In this document: positions 19,560-32,020 of the stretch, piece by piece | How the letters are laid out: each line of letters opens with the position of its first letter | Numbering within the stretch: the stretch's first letter is position 1 | Source of the DNA: Turritopsis dohrnii | Lineage: Eukaryota > Cnidaria > Hydrozoa > Anthoathecata > Oceaniidae | Length of the DNA stretch: 64,000 bases | Direction: 5' to 3' | Assembly: GCA_027922465.2 (NCBI GenBank) | Contig: BQMF02000011.1 | Span: forward strand, 124,001 to 188,000 | Program-made: the position numbers and the translations under genes | The notes under the pieces: model-generated | The model's input: only the letters and a program-made list of their open reading frames with translations | What the model was told of the DNA's origin: nothing | Databases searched by the model: none

Positions 19560-21540
19560 TTAATTGAATGTTCATGTTTTTATTATTAAAAAACTTATGG
19601 CAAATAAGATACCTAATAGATTGATTATTTACCCAAAGTGACAGAGATTTTACCCTTTCAAATTCCATTATGATGTATACCGTTTTGATTTTTGCTGAGT
19701 GGATTACATTAGAAATAATCAAGGTCAATTTTTTTCTGTACATCCTACTACCTCAGACAGAGGGTAAAGCCTAATACGCTACATTTTCAACTAGCAATAA
19801 GAATTCAAAATCTCTAAGGACCAATTAACAAAATATTGTGGTGTAAAAGTGGTCTCATCATTGCAAATGATGTTGTGTTGACTAGTTGTTCGGTTTGTTG
19901 TGTGGAAATAAACTCTTTCTTGTGCAAATGGTTCAAAAAACACAAAAGGCTAAATAAAAATGGCTGAAACGTAGTAGCAAAAGGAATGGATAAGAAATAC
20001 GTATGGATATTGTATGGATATTCCTAGCACACAACACAGCTGTTGTTGAGCACATTGATGCTCAGTCAACAAATAATTTTAGTGTGCTTTGAAAAGTTTA
20101 GAAGCCTTACTTCTAGAATATAAGAGATTGTCAAAAAGGTCAACAAGCAATATATTCCCATCCACAACTTACATTTAATACCATGAGGGTATTGGTTTCC
20201 CAGAAACAAACCTCAAAGCAAAGCCTTCCCGGGGAAAGGGGAAAAATGTTTACTTAACTCTAACTAAGAATGACAACTTTGCATTTTGGTAAGCAGTCCA
20301 TGTACCGTAGAAACGGGAAAATTTGCCTAAAAGCCATACTTTGAAAATTGTTTTGGCTCGCGCATTCAAGGTGTTATCTGACTGAATTCTACTTGGGAAA
20401 ACTGATGTAAGTGAGCGAAATTGCACTTTTTGTATGACCCTGTAGGAGGTTTCATCGAGTTACGGCAGCCGAAATGCATCTCTCTGTTAGTATTTTGATG
20501 ACAATATTTGATCTTGCCAAATGAGCTCCGTTCCGCAAAAAGCTAAACTCCGCAAAAAATAAAAATAAATTAAAGCATTGCATACGAAATAGACCCAGCA
20601 GGAAAGCCAGAGATAGGGTGGGCGCTATGATTATGGAATACTTTAAATTTAGTTATTAAAATCGGCCTAACGAGTCACTACTGCATTTTCTAAGAAAATC
20701 TTTTTGTATTCTTTTCAACAGGTTTATTATATTGCTTGGCCTTCTTACCCTTCTCGCTGCTATACTGAAAAGGAAGAGGTAACATTAAAGTGTATTTTCT
20801 TAAAATGTAATCTTGACAATGGATGGTAGTTAATTGTAATCATTTTTATTATTATATTCAATATTTATATAGGTTGACCCTAACCAACGTACAAAAACAC
20901 TGTTATCATAAGAGGACCTGATTTTTAAATAAAAGTAACAAAATATTGTAAAAATTAAAAGAATATGTGTTTGAAATTGGTAAAGTTAGTAAAAATCTTA
21001 AAATTTAAAGGATTCCAAAACTAAAATTAGAACAAAAAGTAGAAAATTAACTAGTGAGTCAATTTAAATGATGTATCCCAGTTAGTATACAGCGTTGAAA
21101 CAACATCTCAAGACTATAGAAAATGAGAGAACGAATATATACATCATCCCAACGTTGTACACCTGCTGGAGGTAAACATGAAAGTAGGAAGTTTAAAACC
21201 TAAAAATGGAAGACTTGATGTAATCGAAAATCGAATTTGAACAAAATAGAAAGTATCCGGTAACCACACAAAGGCAAAACAATATCAATAAACTTAAAAG
21301 GATATGAAAATTCCAGTGATATTGTTCCAACATTGTGTGCACACCGTAGATGGACAGCAAGAAAATAACCACTTTATCAAAAGTAAATCAACTTATCGAC
21401 TGTAAACCAATCAAAACAATTTTGGAACAATTTTGGAAATCTTAGATGAATAGAACGACCTCTTCATGATTTGATTTTCATGACATTGTCAAACAGTCAC
21501 TGCGACGAAATTTTTTGAAAACTATTTTTTAATTTTTTAA
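19560..21540. other. No recognisable gene
   Basis: Non-coding spacer. No repeats beyond simple AT tracts and no gene-like ORF were seen. Confidence 0.45.
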
Positions 21541-21794
21541 TTATTAGTGACGTAATTCTGAACACAGAAAAGGAAAGGTAGTTTGCCAACCAGGCCAGTT
21601 CACCTCCATTATGGGCAACCCATCGCTATAGGAATTCTATAACGTAGGATAAGGAAGAAGTACTAAATTCCATGTACTAAACATTCAATTTATCTAGTCG
21701 TATTTTAACATTAAGTAGTTGCGCCCCGAATTAAACTGTGGATTGTTGGCCTCAAAGGAATTAAGTTTATTCTAAACGGTAGTTTGCTATCACT

Positions 21795-21824
21795 CTGATG
21801 ATGATTTGGTTATAAATCAAAATA
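21795..21824 (+). ncRNA. Decayed hammerhead-like motif 6
   Basis: CTGATGA, an extra T, and a GATTT/AAATC stem are kept, but AAAA replaces GAAA, so the catalytic guanine is lost. It is listed because it supports a dispersed family. Confidence 0.25.
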
Positions 21825-22182
21825 TTAGGAAAAAAATTTAAAAACTCTTGTTGTGTATTTGTTTCTAGTACTAGATAACGTACACAATGTTGTTCGGACT
21901 TAGCTTAATTTTATATTTGGTTGAAACTTTCTGTATTTTATAACTGACAGCAATTTTAACATACTCTCATATACATAGCTTAAATTCACTTAATGTTTGA
22001 ATTATCACGAAGCTTTGGTGAAACAGTTCAAAGAGACAGTTACTGAGTTGTGACTGCTAAATATATAGTACGGTGTTGGAATATTATTACTTTCATTGAC
22101 AACGCAAATTACAACATAAATAACATTTATTGTAAAAGTAATCACTATAAAGTTTGCTTTAAGCTTTAAGCAAGACCTCTGG

Positions 22183-22295
22183 TACCCAGGGAGCAAATAA
22201 TGACCAAAATGTCACTGCGCCAAAGAGCTTTATCATTGAAATAGTGTGTGTATACTTCTATAGAAATGCACTCCCCCACCTTGGATTTTTGAGAA
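22183..22295 (+). mobile_element. CAGTGGGC-type MITE copy e
   Basis: Equivalent of copy c: begins ACCCAGGGAGCAAA and includes GTCACTGCGCCAAAGAGC and TATAGAAATGCACTCC. Confidence 0.55.
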
Positions 22296-22522
22296 AGTTT
22301 TACGACGTCATATTTGATCTTGGCAAACGAGCTCCAGTTGCGCTCCCTGTGCTCGGGATTGAGATTGGAGTATTGCATTATATGATTTGTGTAGTCATAT
22401 TCATTAGTTACTTTACTTTCATTTCGTGGTTTGTGTATTCATTTAGTTCGTCTATATTTATCTATATACCAATAAAGCTATTGGCATTGTCATTTCCATT
22501 CCAGGTAAGGCCTTGTGCGGAC

Positions 22523-24207
22523 ATGTCAAGAAACGGATTGAATGACACACATGATTTCAAGATAATTCAAGATTCAGTACATGGAACCATAAAGTTAGAC
22601 CCACTGTTAGTTGCAATTATTGATACACCTCAATTTCAACGATTAAGAGATATCAAGCAACTTGGTAAGTGGTATTTTCGTATATGTAAAATTCAGATGG
22701 TAATTTGACAATCTTTCAACAAAGACTTTTTTTCTAGGAGCACTTTTTCAGCCTTTTCTTTTAGACTTCATTCTTGAAAAACATTGCATGCAACTTTTTA
22801 TGCCTTTTTTTGGATGGATCGTCATGTGAAGCTGTATTTTGTTTTATTATGACCTCTCCATTTTCCAATTGTTCAGGTGTTAGTTACTGGGTGTTTCCAA
22901 GCGCGTGTCACAATCGATTCGAGCACTCAATTGGAACATCTTACTTATGTGGCTTAATGTTGAAGACTTTGAAGGATCTCCATCAGTATGACAACCAAAT
23001 ACCCGAAATTACCGAGAAGGAGATTTTGTGCATAAAAATTGCCGGTTTGTGTCACGACCTCGGACATGGGCCTTTGTCGCATGTTTTCGACGGGAAGTAC
23101 GTCAAGCATGTGATCCCGGGCACGGATTGGAAGCACGAACAAGCTTCTTGCGACTTGTTTGACCACATGGTTGACAAAAATAAGAAATTGAAATCGCTGA
23201 TGGAAGAGAACGGCATTGAAAAGAAGGAACGGGATCTGATTAAAAGAATGATCCTTGGGAAAGAACCAAAAAAAGGTAGCATACCAGAGAAATGGATGCT
23301 GGACGACAAAGAGTTGGAAAAATGGTACTTGTATGAGATTGTGTCCAACAAGCGATCTGGTATTGATTGTGATAAGTTCGATTACTTTGCGCGTGATGCA
23401 CATAATCTCGGTATGAAGAACTCATTCGATTACAGGAGGTTTTTCCAGAATGTTCGCATAATGGAAGTGGACGACCAGTTTCGGATTTGTATTCGCGACA
23501 AGGAAATGTTTAACGTTTACGAAATGTTTCATGTTCGCTTGGCCTTGCATTATCAGGTGTATCAACACAAATCAACCAGGGCTGTTGAGGAGATGATGGT
23601 TCAGGCGTTATCAAAAGTTGATAGTAAACTGGGCATTTCGTCGGCCATTAAAGACATGAAGAGGTATACGTATCTTACTGACTCGATCATATACGAAATT
23701 TTACGGTTAAACGACGAAGATGACAATGTGGCGGAAGCTAAAAAACTTCTCAGAAGGATTCAACGAAGGGAATTGTATCATCTGTGTGGTGAAATTAATT
23801 CTGATTCCACCTTGCATGAATCGGAAGAGGATTCTGAATATGAAGAGAAAAGAAAGAAAAAAATCACCAAAGAAATTATCGAACAGTCCAAAGGCCTGGA
23901 GCCTGTCGATGTGTTGAAGCCTGTCGATGTGTTGAAGCCTGTCGATGTGTTTGTTGACATCGTCACGATCAATCACGGAATGAAAGATCAAAATCCAGTA
24001 GAAAAAGTCATGTTTTTTTCCAAAGACGGCGTTCCAAAGCGTCTACGTCGAGATCATTTAAGTGGCATTTTTCCGTCGTTCTTCCAAAAGAAATACATTC
24101 GAATTTACTCCACCAAAAAAACAAACAAAGAGAAGGTGAAGAAAGCTTTCGAATTGTGGTGTTACCAAAAAGGTGAAAAAAGTGGTTACTTCTCTGATGT
24201 TTGTTAG
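22523..24207 (+). CDS. SAMHD1-like: SAMHD1-like HD-domain dNTP triphosphohydrolase, copy B (shortened)
   Basis: Exons 22523-22664 and 22877-24207, phase-1 junction, 490 residues. The HD core and allosteric landmarks are intact ([44 protein letters not shown]), so activity is plausible. Relative to copy A there are three changes. An in-frame loss of 67 codons removes the Ser-rich, basic N-terminal extension. The linker near residue 400 carries PVDVLK in tandem, from an 18-bp repeat expansion at 23901-23950. The reading frame stops at TAG (24205-24207) where copy A continues for about 30 residues; readable homology persists past the stop. No SAM domain is seen. The ATG follows the same TTCCATTCCAG acceptor as in copy A, so an upstream 5' exon is expected. 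Loss of the putative nuclear signal suggests a cytoplasmic form, which is inference. Confidence 0.88.
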
Positions 24208-24870
24208 TCTACCATTGAGAAATCTAAACTGTCTGCAAAGAGACTAGATAATGTGCAGAACCATTAAGATTGTCGTTATTCAACAGCAACGATGTAGAGT
24301 ACTTTTTAACTCGAATTCAGTTTATATTATGCATGGCTTAAATTTTTTTTAAAAGTTCATACTTACGTCAAGAGTCCTTCTATGGCGTTACTGAAGGCTT
24401 ATCCTCGATTTCAATCTTAATGATCGAGGTATATTTCAGTTTCAGTATTGCAGGTACTGTTGTTCTTTGTTCACGTGACGAAAATCGAAACTTATCGATA
24501 TTCCTCTTGACGTAATAATTGCGTGGATCGCGTGTATTTCAAATGTGCATAAAAATAGAACTAATAAGATATTTTTCCACTAAGGAATTTTCTTCCGATC
24601 ATAGAATGACTTGGAGTCTTTCAAATCGTTTACATCTTTATAAATAGGAAAGTTTAATATCCACCATTATTGTTAGTATTTATGGCTATTTTTTCATTCA
24701 ATCAAATTGTTATTATTCATATATTTAAATCGTTATTTAGACGTAACCGTAGTAACTGCATACCCTTACCATTCTATTATGTTGGTTTATGTTGAGTATC
24801 GGTATATCTGTCACTTTTCGCGTTGATTTTACTCGAAGAAATTAGTTTCGTCCTCTTTTTCGTCAAGACG

Positions 24871-25900
24871 AAATTTTATTCATACTAAAAATATACATTT
24901 CGTTCTCCAAAACCTTTTTTAGTTTGGAAACAATTAAGGATTTTACCATGAAAAAATCCAATTATCTTCTTTATGGTTAATTAAGACATCTTTCAATAAC
25001 AGCTATCAATGGTCATTATCAAAAACAATATCAAAGACAAGTGACTGTAAAACAAAAGAGTCATTAAAAACAAAACTTTAAGCTGTTTCAACATGTCCCC
25101 CGTTTCACTGGACACAGCGAATTGCTCTTGCTGTCATAAAGAGTGGCGAATAAAATTTTGATTTTGTCTAAGATTATTTGCTGCGTCAACAATTTTACTT
25201 CTCAACTCTGATAGACTCTGGATCTGGAGAAGAGTTTTTGTAGCAACTAAAGATTGCTCATAAGATGTCAAGTGTGTTCAATAACACCACGACATGTCTT
25301 AATAAACAAAAGAATAATCGCACGTGAAAACTTACTTTTATATTAACCATTAAAGAGTCTATTGACGGATGAAATACAATAGAATGCACAGCGGTTTAAC
25401 TTTTAACTCGATTACTATTCTCAAAACCGATGATCAATTCAAATTCTAAATTGGTAAATCCAGTTAATATAAACAAATCTTTCGAAGAAGAAAGCTTCGG
25501 AGTCAAAAATGGATAGTTTTTCTGAAAAGCTGATTCTTCATTGCCTTATTTATACACTTTATGTTGAACTCAGAACTTATATATTTACTTTCTGGGGTTG
25601 ATGTATTATCTGAGAAGCTTCAGAAATACGATTTGCTCCCTAACAAATGCTGATTGCAAAGATATGAATGGATGAACGACTGACGATTTATACATTTATA
25701 ATTTCTGATTGTGGTTGAAGATGTTTTTACAAAGTTTTTTCGTTGTTTATAACGCTCCAATCTCCTTATAATAATCCGCAATCGTGTGTAACACATTTAA
25801 CTTAGAGAGTGATGGTTTTTTTAAAAATTTACGGCCAAAATACACGTATGGACTTGTACGTCACACTGAAACAGATCACCATTGACAAGGGCACAAGAAC
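24871..25900. other. Non-coding; left end of the 8.2-kb inverted-repeat-bounded region lies here
   Basis: No gene is visible before the Helitron coding remnants start at about 25900. The 25-base inverted repeat begins at 25350. Confidence 0.5.
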
Positions 25901-25921
25901 AGGACAAGGCAAGTTAATTAT

Positions 25922-28900
25922 CGTCAAGCTGAACAGCCAGGTGAAAGATTAGCCAGGCAGAATGAGAATGCCCATCGCATGAGGGCAAGGCGTGCTGTTC
26001 GACGAAATGCGAATCCTCTATTGCATCGTGTCGGCAAAACCAAATGCCTGAGCTACATTATCTTGGTGCCATGGACAAGGTCTGTCAGTTTTGTGGTGCC
26101 AGAATGTTTGCTAAGGAAACTAATTTTAAGTGTTGTCACAATGGTAAAGTTCATTTAGATAACATTTATTATCCTAATGACCTTAAACATCTTTTAGTAG
26201 GCAATAACATCCAAGCAAAGAACTTTCAAGAAAATATTCGAAAGATCAACAGTTCAGTTGCTTTTGCTTCTATGGGTGCGAAATTGGCTGTACCACCAGG
26301 TCGTGGTCCACCAGTTTTTCGTATAAATGGCCAGGTATGCCACCGAACAGGTAGTTTACACCCACCACCAGGTGTTCCTCCATCCTATGGCCAACTATAT
26401 ATTTATGATGGTATGGATGCATTCAACGAGCGGATGGCAAGACCAAAAAATCAAGGTTGCTCCCCTGAAGTCATGCAAACTTTGCAAGATATCATTTTAA
26501 GGGAGAGTCCATATGCAGCTGCTTATAAACACATGGGTGAGGTAGAGGCGGAGGAGTTGCAACTCGCAAATGAACAAAATCGCCAGCCATCTGAAGTAAG
26601 TGGAAATAGAAAATAATAGCAGATCTTTAACTGCATGTCATAACATTCTATTTGTTTTCCAGATAAGAATGCACTTGAGAAGTGGCGGTGACCGCCGTCG
26701 ATACAATCTACCTCATCATGATGAAGTAGCAGCTGTTTTTGTTGGTGAAGATGGTGCACCACCTTTGGCTCGGGCATCGTTGTTTACCCTCGAGACAGAC
26801 CATTGCAAGATTTACCAGTGCTTTCGCCTAATCTGGATCCAATGGTTTATCCTATATTTTTTCCAAGAGGAGAGTTAGGTTGGAGTTCTGACATTCCTCA
26901 TGTAACAGAATATGCGGTAGGTCAGCAACGTCGCACGACCATGCTGCAGTATTATACATTCAGGTTTGCATTTAGAGATGCATTTAGCCCCATCTTAAAA
27001 GGTAAAAGATTACTTCAACAATATGCTGTGGATAGTTATTGCAAAATTGAATCTAATCGTTTGAACTTCATACGAATGAACCAGGCAGCTCTTCGTGTTG
27101 AACAATATCAAGGCCTAATTGATCATCTTGCCAATGTTGCAGAAAATCGTGGCCTTAATGCAGGCAGACCAGTTATTCTACCTTCTTCATTTCAGGGTGG
27201 TCCAAGAGCCATGCAACAAAATTATCAAGATGCTATGGCTATGGTCACTAAAATGGGCAAACCAGATTTGTTTTGCACTTTTACGTGCAATCCCAAATGG
27301 CGAGAAATTACTGAAAACTTGGATAATGAGCCCGCACATTATCGACCTGACTTGGTTGCACGTGTTTTTAATTTGAAATTAAAATCACTTTTAGAGGATA
27401 TTAATAAAAATGGTGTTTTGGGGAAAGCCATTTCTCACCTGTATGTTATTGAGTTTCAGAAACGTTCTTTACCTCATGCGCATATTCTTATACATTTAGC
27501 TCAAGAGGATAAACTGCAGAATGCTGATGACATTGACAGCTTAATTTCTGCAGAAATACCAGATCCTGAGCAGGAACCAGAACTTCATAACATCATCAGA
27601 TCATGTATGATTCATGGTCCCTGTGGAAATGCTAACCCTAATTCAGTCTGTATGGGAGATGACGGTAACTGCACAAAGAATTTTCCAAAGCCATTTTGTG
27701 ATGCAACCCAAATGAATGCGAATGGGTATCCAATGTATCGCAGACGCAATGATGGCCGTACTGTCAGGGTCAAGAACGTTGAATTGGATAATCAATGGGT
27801 TGTTCCATACTGTCCATGGTTGTCAAAAAAGTACAATGCTCACATAAATTTGGAAGCATGTACCACAATAAGAAGTGTGAAATATCTCTTCAAATACGTT
27901 TACAAAGGACATGATCGTGCCAATGTTGAGATTAATGAACGTCTGGAGCATGACGAAATTAAAACATTTCTGGATGCTCGATATGTCAGTGCACCTGAAG
28001 CATTGTGGAGAATTTTCGAGTTCTCCATGAATGATAAATCCCATACTATCAAACGCTTAGCTGTTCATTTACCTAATTGTCATCAGGTTTATTTTAGAGC
28101 TGGTGAGGAAGACTCAGCTGCTGAAGGGGCATTGAAAGATAGCCACCTAACAGCATGGTTTAAGTTGAATGTAGAAGATCCTGATGCTCGTCAGTTTCTT
28201 TACTCAGATATTCCATATCATTACGTCTTTCATGACAAAGACAAAAAATGGCAGAAACGAAAAAAAACATTGAAACCTATAGTGCCCGGCCGACAGAAGG
28301 AGAACGTTTCTTCCTTCGAGTTTTGTTGTTGCACGTTCCAGGTGCTACATCATTCGAGTATCTACGCACATTTGGTGAAGTAGTTTATGACACATTTCGT
28401 GAAGCATGTATTGCCAGACATCTTCTGCAAGATGACGAAGAGTGGCACAATACATTGGAAGAGGCATCAACATTTCAAATGCCCCAACAGTTGAGACAAC
28501 TGTTTGTCACTATTTTGACTCACTGCGAGCCCTCAAACCCTCTTGAGTTGTGGAATACATTCAAGGAGCATCTGTGTGAGGACTACACTCGAACATTGGC
28601 TGTTGCTCAAGCAGAGCAAAGAGCTTTGGGAGATATTGATAATGTCCTGAAACAATTCGGTATGTCATTAATACAATTTAATCTTCCAGAGTTGGTTCAG
28701 CAGATCCCTGAGGAAGAAATCGATGTGAATGTTTACATTGACAGGGCCCAGCAGGTAAGGCCTCAGCTTAATGAACAGCAGTTATCTGAGGCAGATGCGA
28801 TTTTGTCTGCTGTTTCAAATGTGCGCAATGGTTTAGCACAACTTGAAACATTGTTTTATCTGGATGGACCAGCAGGCACAGGTAAAACTTTTACATACAA

Positions 28901-30166
28901 TTATGTTATAGCAGCATGTAGGGCCAGAGGTTGGAAAGTTGCTACTGCTGCATACACAGGTATTGCAGCCACTTTATTGTCTGGTGGTTGTACATTGCAT
29001 TCCTTATTTCGTTTGCCTGTTCCTGTTTTAGAAAACAGTGTATGCAACATAACACCGACATCTAAACATGCAGAATACCTTCGAAGTATTGACCTGTTTC
29101 TTATCGATGAAGCGACAATGGTTTCCACCCATATTTTTCATGCCATCGATCAATTACTTCGTGATGTTTGCAACAAGGATACTTCTTTTGGTGGCAAAGT
29201 AATGTTATGGGGCGGAGATTTCCGTCAATGCTTACCTGTTGTAAAGAAAGCAAAACCCGCTGATGTTATTGAGGTGTGCTTAACCAGTTCTGCATTGTGG
29301 GCTTCAGTGTCAAAATTCACATTAACTCAAAACATGAGAGCTAGACCTGAAGAACAACAATTTTGTCAGTGGCTGCTACAATTGGGTAATGGGGAACTGC
29401 CATTAAAACAAGCAGATCCTGCTAAAGATGCCATTGAAATTCCAGATTGCTGTGTCGTGTCTGAAAACACATCGCTTATTTCAGTCATGTTTGACGGCCT
29501 GGAACCTCATCAATATGCTTCGACTGCTATTTTGACACCTACAAATGAGCAGTCATTAATAATTAATAATGAAGTGTTGGAAAGATTGCCTGGTGATCCA
29601 GTTTGCTATTATAGCGCTGATGAAGTTGATTGTGATGATGAGGACGAGCGACAAAATTATCCGCTTGATTTTTTAAACAGCATCACACCATCCGGTATGC
29701 CTCCACATTGTTTGAAACTTAAAGTTGGAGCGATAATTATGCTTTTACGAAATTTGAACATCAAGAAGGGTCTTTGCAATGGGACACGATTGATTGTTCG
29801 GGAATTATCGCAGAATTTTATTAAAGCTGACGTTTTGACAGGGTCAGCTGTTGGAGAAACTATTTTCATACCTAGGGTACAATTGTCACCCTCTGACACA
29901 GGTATGCCTTTCACTTTAAAACGTAGACAACTGCCGATTCGTTTGGCTTATTCTTTCACTGTTAATAAGAGTCAAGGTCAAACATTTGAAAAAATTGGTT
30001 TGTTTCTACAACGACCGTGTTTTTCACATGGTCAGCTATATGTAGCCTGTTCTAGGGCAAAGGCATTTGATAATGTTAAAGTCAAAGTTGCTGCCACAGG
30101 TAAACAAGGTTACCTCAATGGGAAGTTGTATACACAGAATGTTGTATTCCCACAAGTTTTACAGTA
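25922..30166 (+). pseudogene. Helitron replication initiator-helicase (RepHel), frameshifted
   Basis: A rolling-circle transposase gene in several frames. 25922-26040 gives an Arg-rich N-terminus. 26044-26597 contains CQFCGA...CCHNGKV and joins by a GTAAGT..TTTCCAG intron to about 26663. A one-base loss near 26774 moves the frame to 26775-28260 (Rep domain): the HUH motif is in LPHAHIL and the two-Tyr motif in KYLFKYVYKG. A shift in the A8 tract at about 28260 leads to 28262-30166 (Pif1-type helicase): Walker A DGPAGTGKT, DEATM, GGDFRQCLP, VNKSQGQT and YVACSRA. All core motifs survive, so decay is recent. At least three frame breaks mean no full protein without correction; assembly error cannot be excluded for the A8 site. 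It is the classic animal Helitron type. Confidence 0.85.
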
Positions 30167-30167
30167 A

Positions 30168-30745
30168 ATTATTTATTGTTTTGTTTGTTGTGCAGTTTGC
30201 CATAATCTGTGCCATTTTTTAAGTTCAGTAACATGTGTATTATTGTGACGGATGTGATGGATGATTATTACACTGTGTATAGTTTTCCTTTGGGTATCTT
30301 TACCAGTGTGATATCTATTCTATCCACTAGGTGGTTCGTTAATGCTGTTTATAGTAGAACTACTGTCTCCGTTTTTTCTGATACACGATGACTGTTCCTT
30401 AAGGTGCCAGCTGTTAACTGCTATATTTAATACTGAAGAAATGTAATCAACTTATATCACATGATATGTTCATTTCTTCTTTAGGTGGAGTACAAGTCCC
30501 ATTGACTTACGTTCCCGTCGTGTACTCTGTTACCATGAATTGCGCATGGAAAATCATGAGCTTTTAGTCAATAGCAACACATCTCCATAGGCAATTCATG
30601 AACCAAAAGTCAGGGCACTCTTTCAAAGAGATATATTATTTGCAGTTTACTAATGTAAAATCTTTAGCATTATTTTGGTAGGAGTTGTAAATTAAAACTA
30701 TGAAATTTTAATTTCTTTTTAGTTGTAAAAAAAAAAAAAAAAAAA
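30168..30745. other. Spacer between Helitron and micro-exon gene
   Basis: It contains an acceptor-like TTCTTCTTTAG at 30474-30484 followed by about 30 open codons to 30590, possibly an upstream exon. A second acceptor-like CTTTTTAG lies just before a run of about 20 A. No Helitron 3' hairpin with a CTRR end was convincingly found. Confidence 0.35.
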
Positions 30746-31997
30746 ATGGCTGCAGCCAACAAAGACCTCAGTAAGTTGTACATTTTTTAACTGGGATTTT
30801 CATTCATTCATTTCATTTCATTATTTGCATTCTAATAAATATATCTTCCTCCTATATTTTAGTATTTGAAAAAGAATGTGTTGCAAGTAAGGTTTACCTT
30901 ATTTACTTTCACCACTTTTTCATTAAAGAATATACATTCTATGGTTTTAACTGCTTTATTTTTAGAATTAGATGAATTTGAAAAGAAAAAACCAGGTATG
31001 CAACTTAAGCATAACTACCTTTTTATGTCCCCGTTTGAACACCCTGAAGGAAGTCATTTGAATGTTTCTTCATTAGTTTGATTCATAAACACTTTATTTT
31101 TTAGTAACGAAAAGGATGGTTAAAAGGGCAGAGCCCATACCAAGAAAACCTGCTGGTAAGCGTTCTAAATAATAGCATATAGCTAGATATAAGTATTTCT
31201 GTGTGACCCTCCATTCTATTCTCTATATACAAGTATACATCTGTATTCTTTTATTCAAATGACTCCTTCTTTCATGTTATGGATGTAAATACCTATGCAT
31301 ATATACGTTTTAGATGTTCCAAAGAATAATAAAGTAGTCAGCAGTGAGTTTTCATTATATTCAATCAATGTTAATTTATAAGCAATATTTTTCAACACAT
31401 ACGATAAAAAAAGTACATTATTTAAACAGTGATGAGTAATGTATTTTTTTCAGATCTAATGGATGTGGATACGCCAACTTCAAGCAGTAAGAGTGCAAAT
31501 GTGCTTATTTTGAATGAATGTATAATTATGCTTTCTTCACACTCCTTTAAGTGTTATGTTCCATATGTTTTTAGATGTTGGAAAGGCGAGACTAGAATCT
31601 ATGCCTTCAGTCAGTGCAAGTAGTAAGTTTTTGAATAGATTTTATTTTTCAACACACATCTTAGTTGATTTAATTGTCTTCTTTAATCAGTCACCTGTAC
31701 ATATACATATGATATTTTTACAGATCTCGATGTCGATGGCGATGGTCAAAACAGTAAGATTTTATTTGTAGAATCTAACATCATCTATTATTTTCGCGGT
31801 AAACTATTAATTTTTATTGGTTTTGTTTAGAACTCACTTTCGTAGACTTCGCACGTTACAGAGAAGACCATCCGGGCTCCAGATCCCAGGCAGCGTTTCG
31901 GGTCTGGACCCGGAATGGTGGTCGGGACCGACCCGATTACATTTACAAAAAAAAACAGAAAAAAACCCCAAAAAATATAAAAAACAAAATCTTCTGA
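30746..31997 (+). CDS. Micro-exon gene, nine exons, all introns phase 1
   Basis: Exons: 30746-30770, 30863-30886, 30966-30995, 31105-31155, 31314-31343, 31454-31486, 31575-31622, 31724-31753, 31831-31997. Every intron (77-158 nt) has a GT donor (mostly GTAAG) and a pyrimidine-rich AG acceptor. All seven internal exons are 24-51 nt, multiples of three, and split codons in phase 1, so any exon can be skipped without a frameshift. The product is 145 residues: MAAANKDL at the start, a Lys/Glu-rich centre (ECVAKLDEFEKKKP, RAEPIPRKPA), two related acidic pieces (LMDVDTPTSS, LDVDGDGQN), and a last exon with FVDFARYREDHPGSRSQ, WTRNGGRDRPDY and a Lys-rich tail. No signal peptide or membrane segment. 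The ATG follows a run of A. I do not recognise the family. It lies 580 bases after the Helitron helicase in the same orientation. Confidence 0.75.
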
Positions 31998-32020
31998 AAA
32001 ATATTATAAAAATATTAAAT

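Larger units (their letters stand above)
15193..24870 (+). repeat. Segmental duplication unit 2 (SAMHD1 copy B)
   Basis: Counterpart of 6379-13675. Colinear blocks are interrupted by a MITE (15605-16198) and by a private spacer of about 5 kb (16530-21540). The right edge, TTTTTCGTCAAGACGAAA, matches unit 1 exactly. Confidence 0.85.

Noticed and set aside
22954..23403. 149-codon minus ORF opposite SAMHD1 copy B, and its equivalent at 11739-12359
   Set aside because: Antisense shadow of the conserved HD-domain exon; no independent motif or splice context.
26044..30166. Intact Helitron RepHel
   Set aside because: The three motif-bearing parts lie in different frames; only the gap at 26598-26662 looks like an intron.
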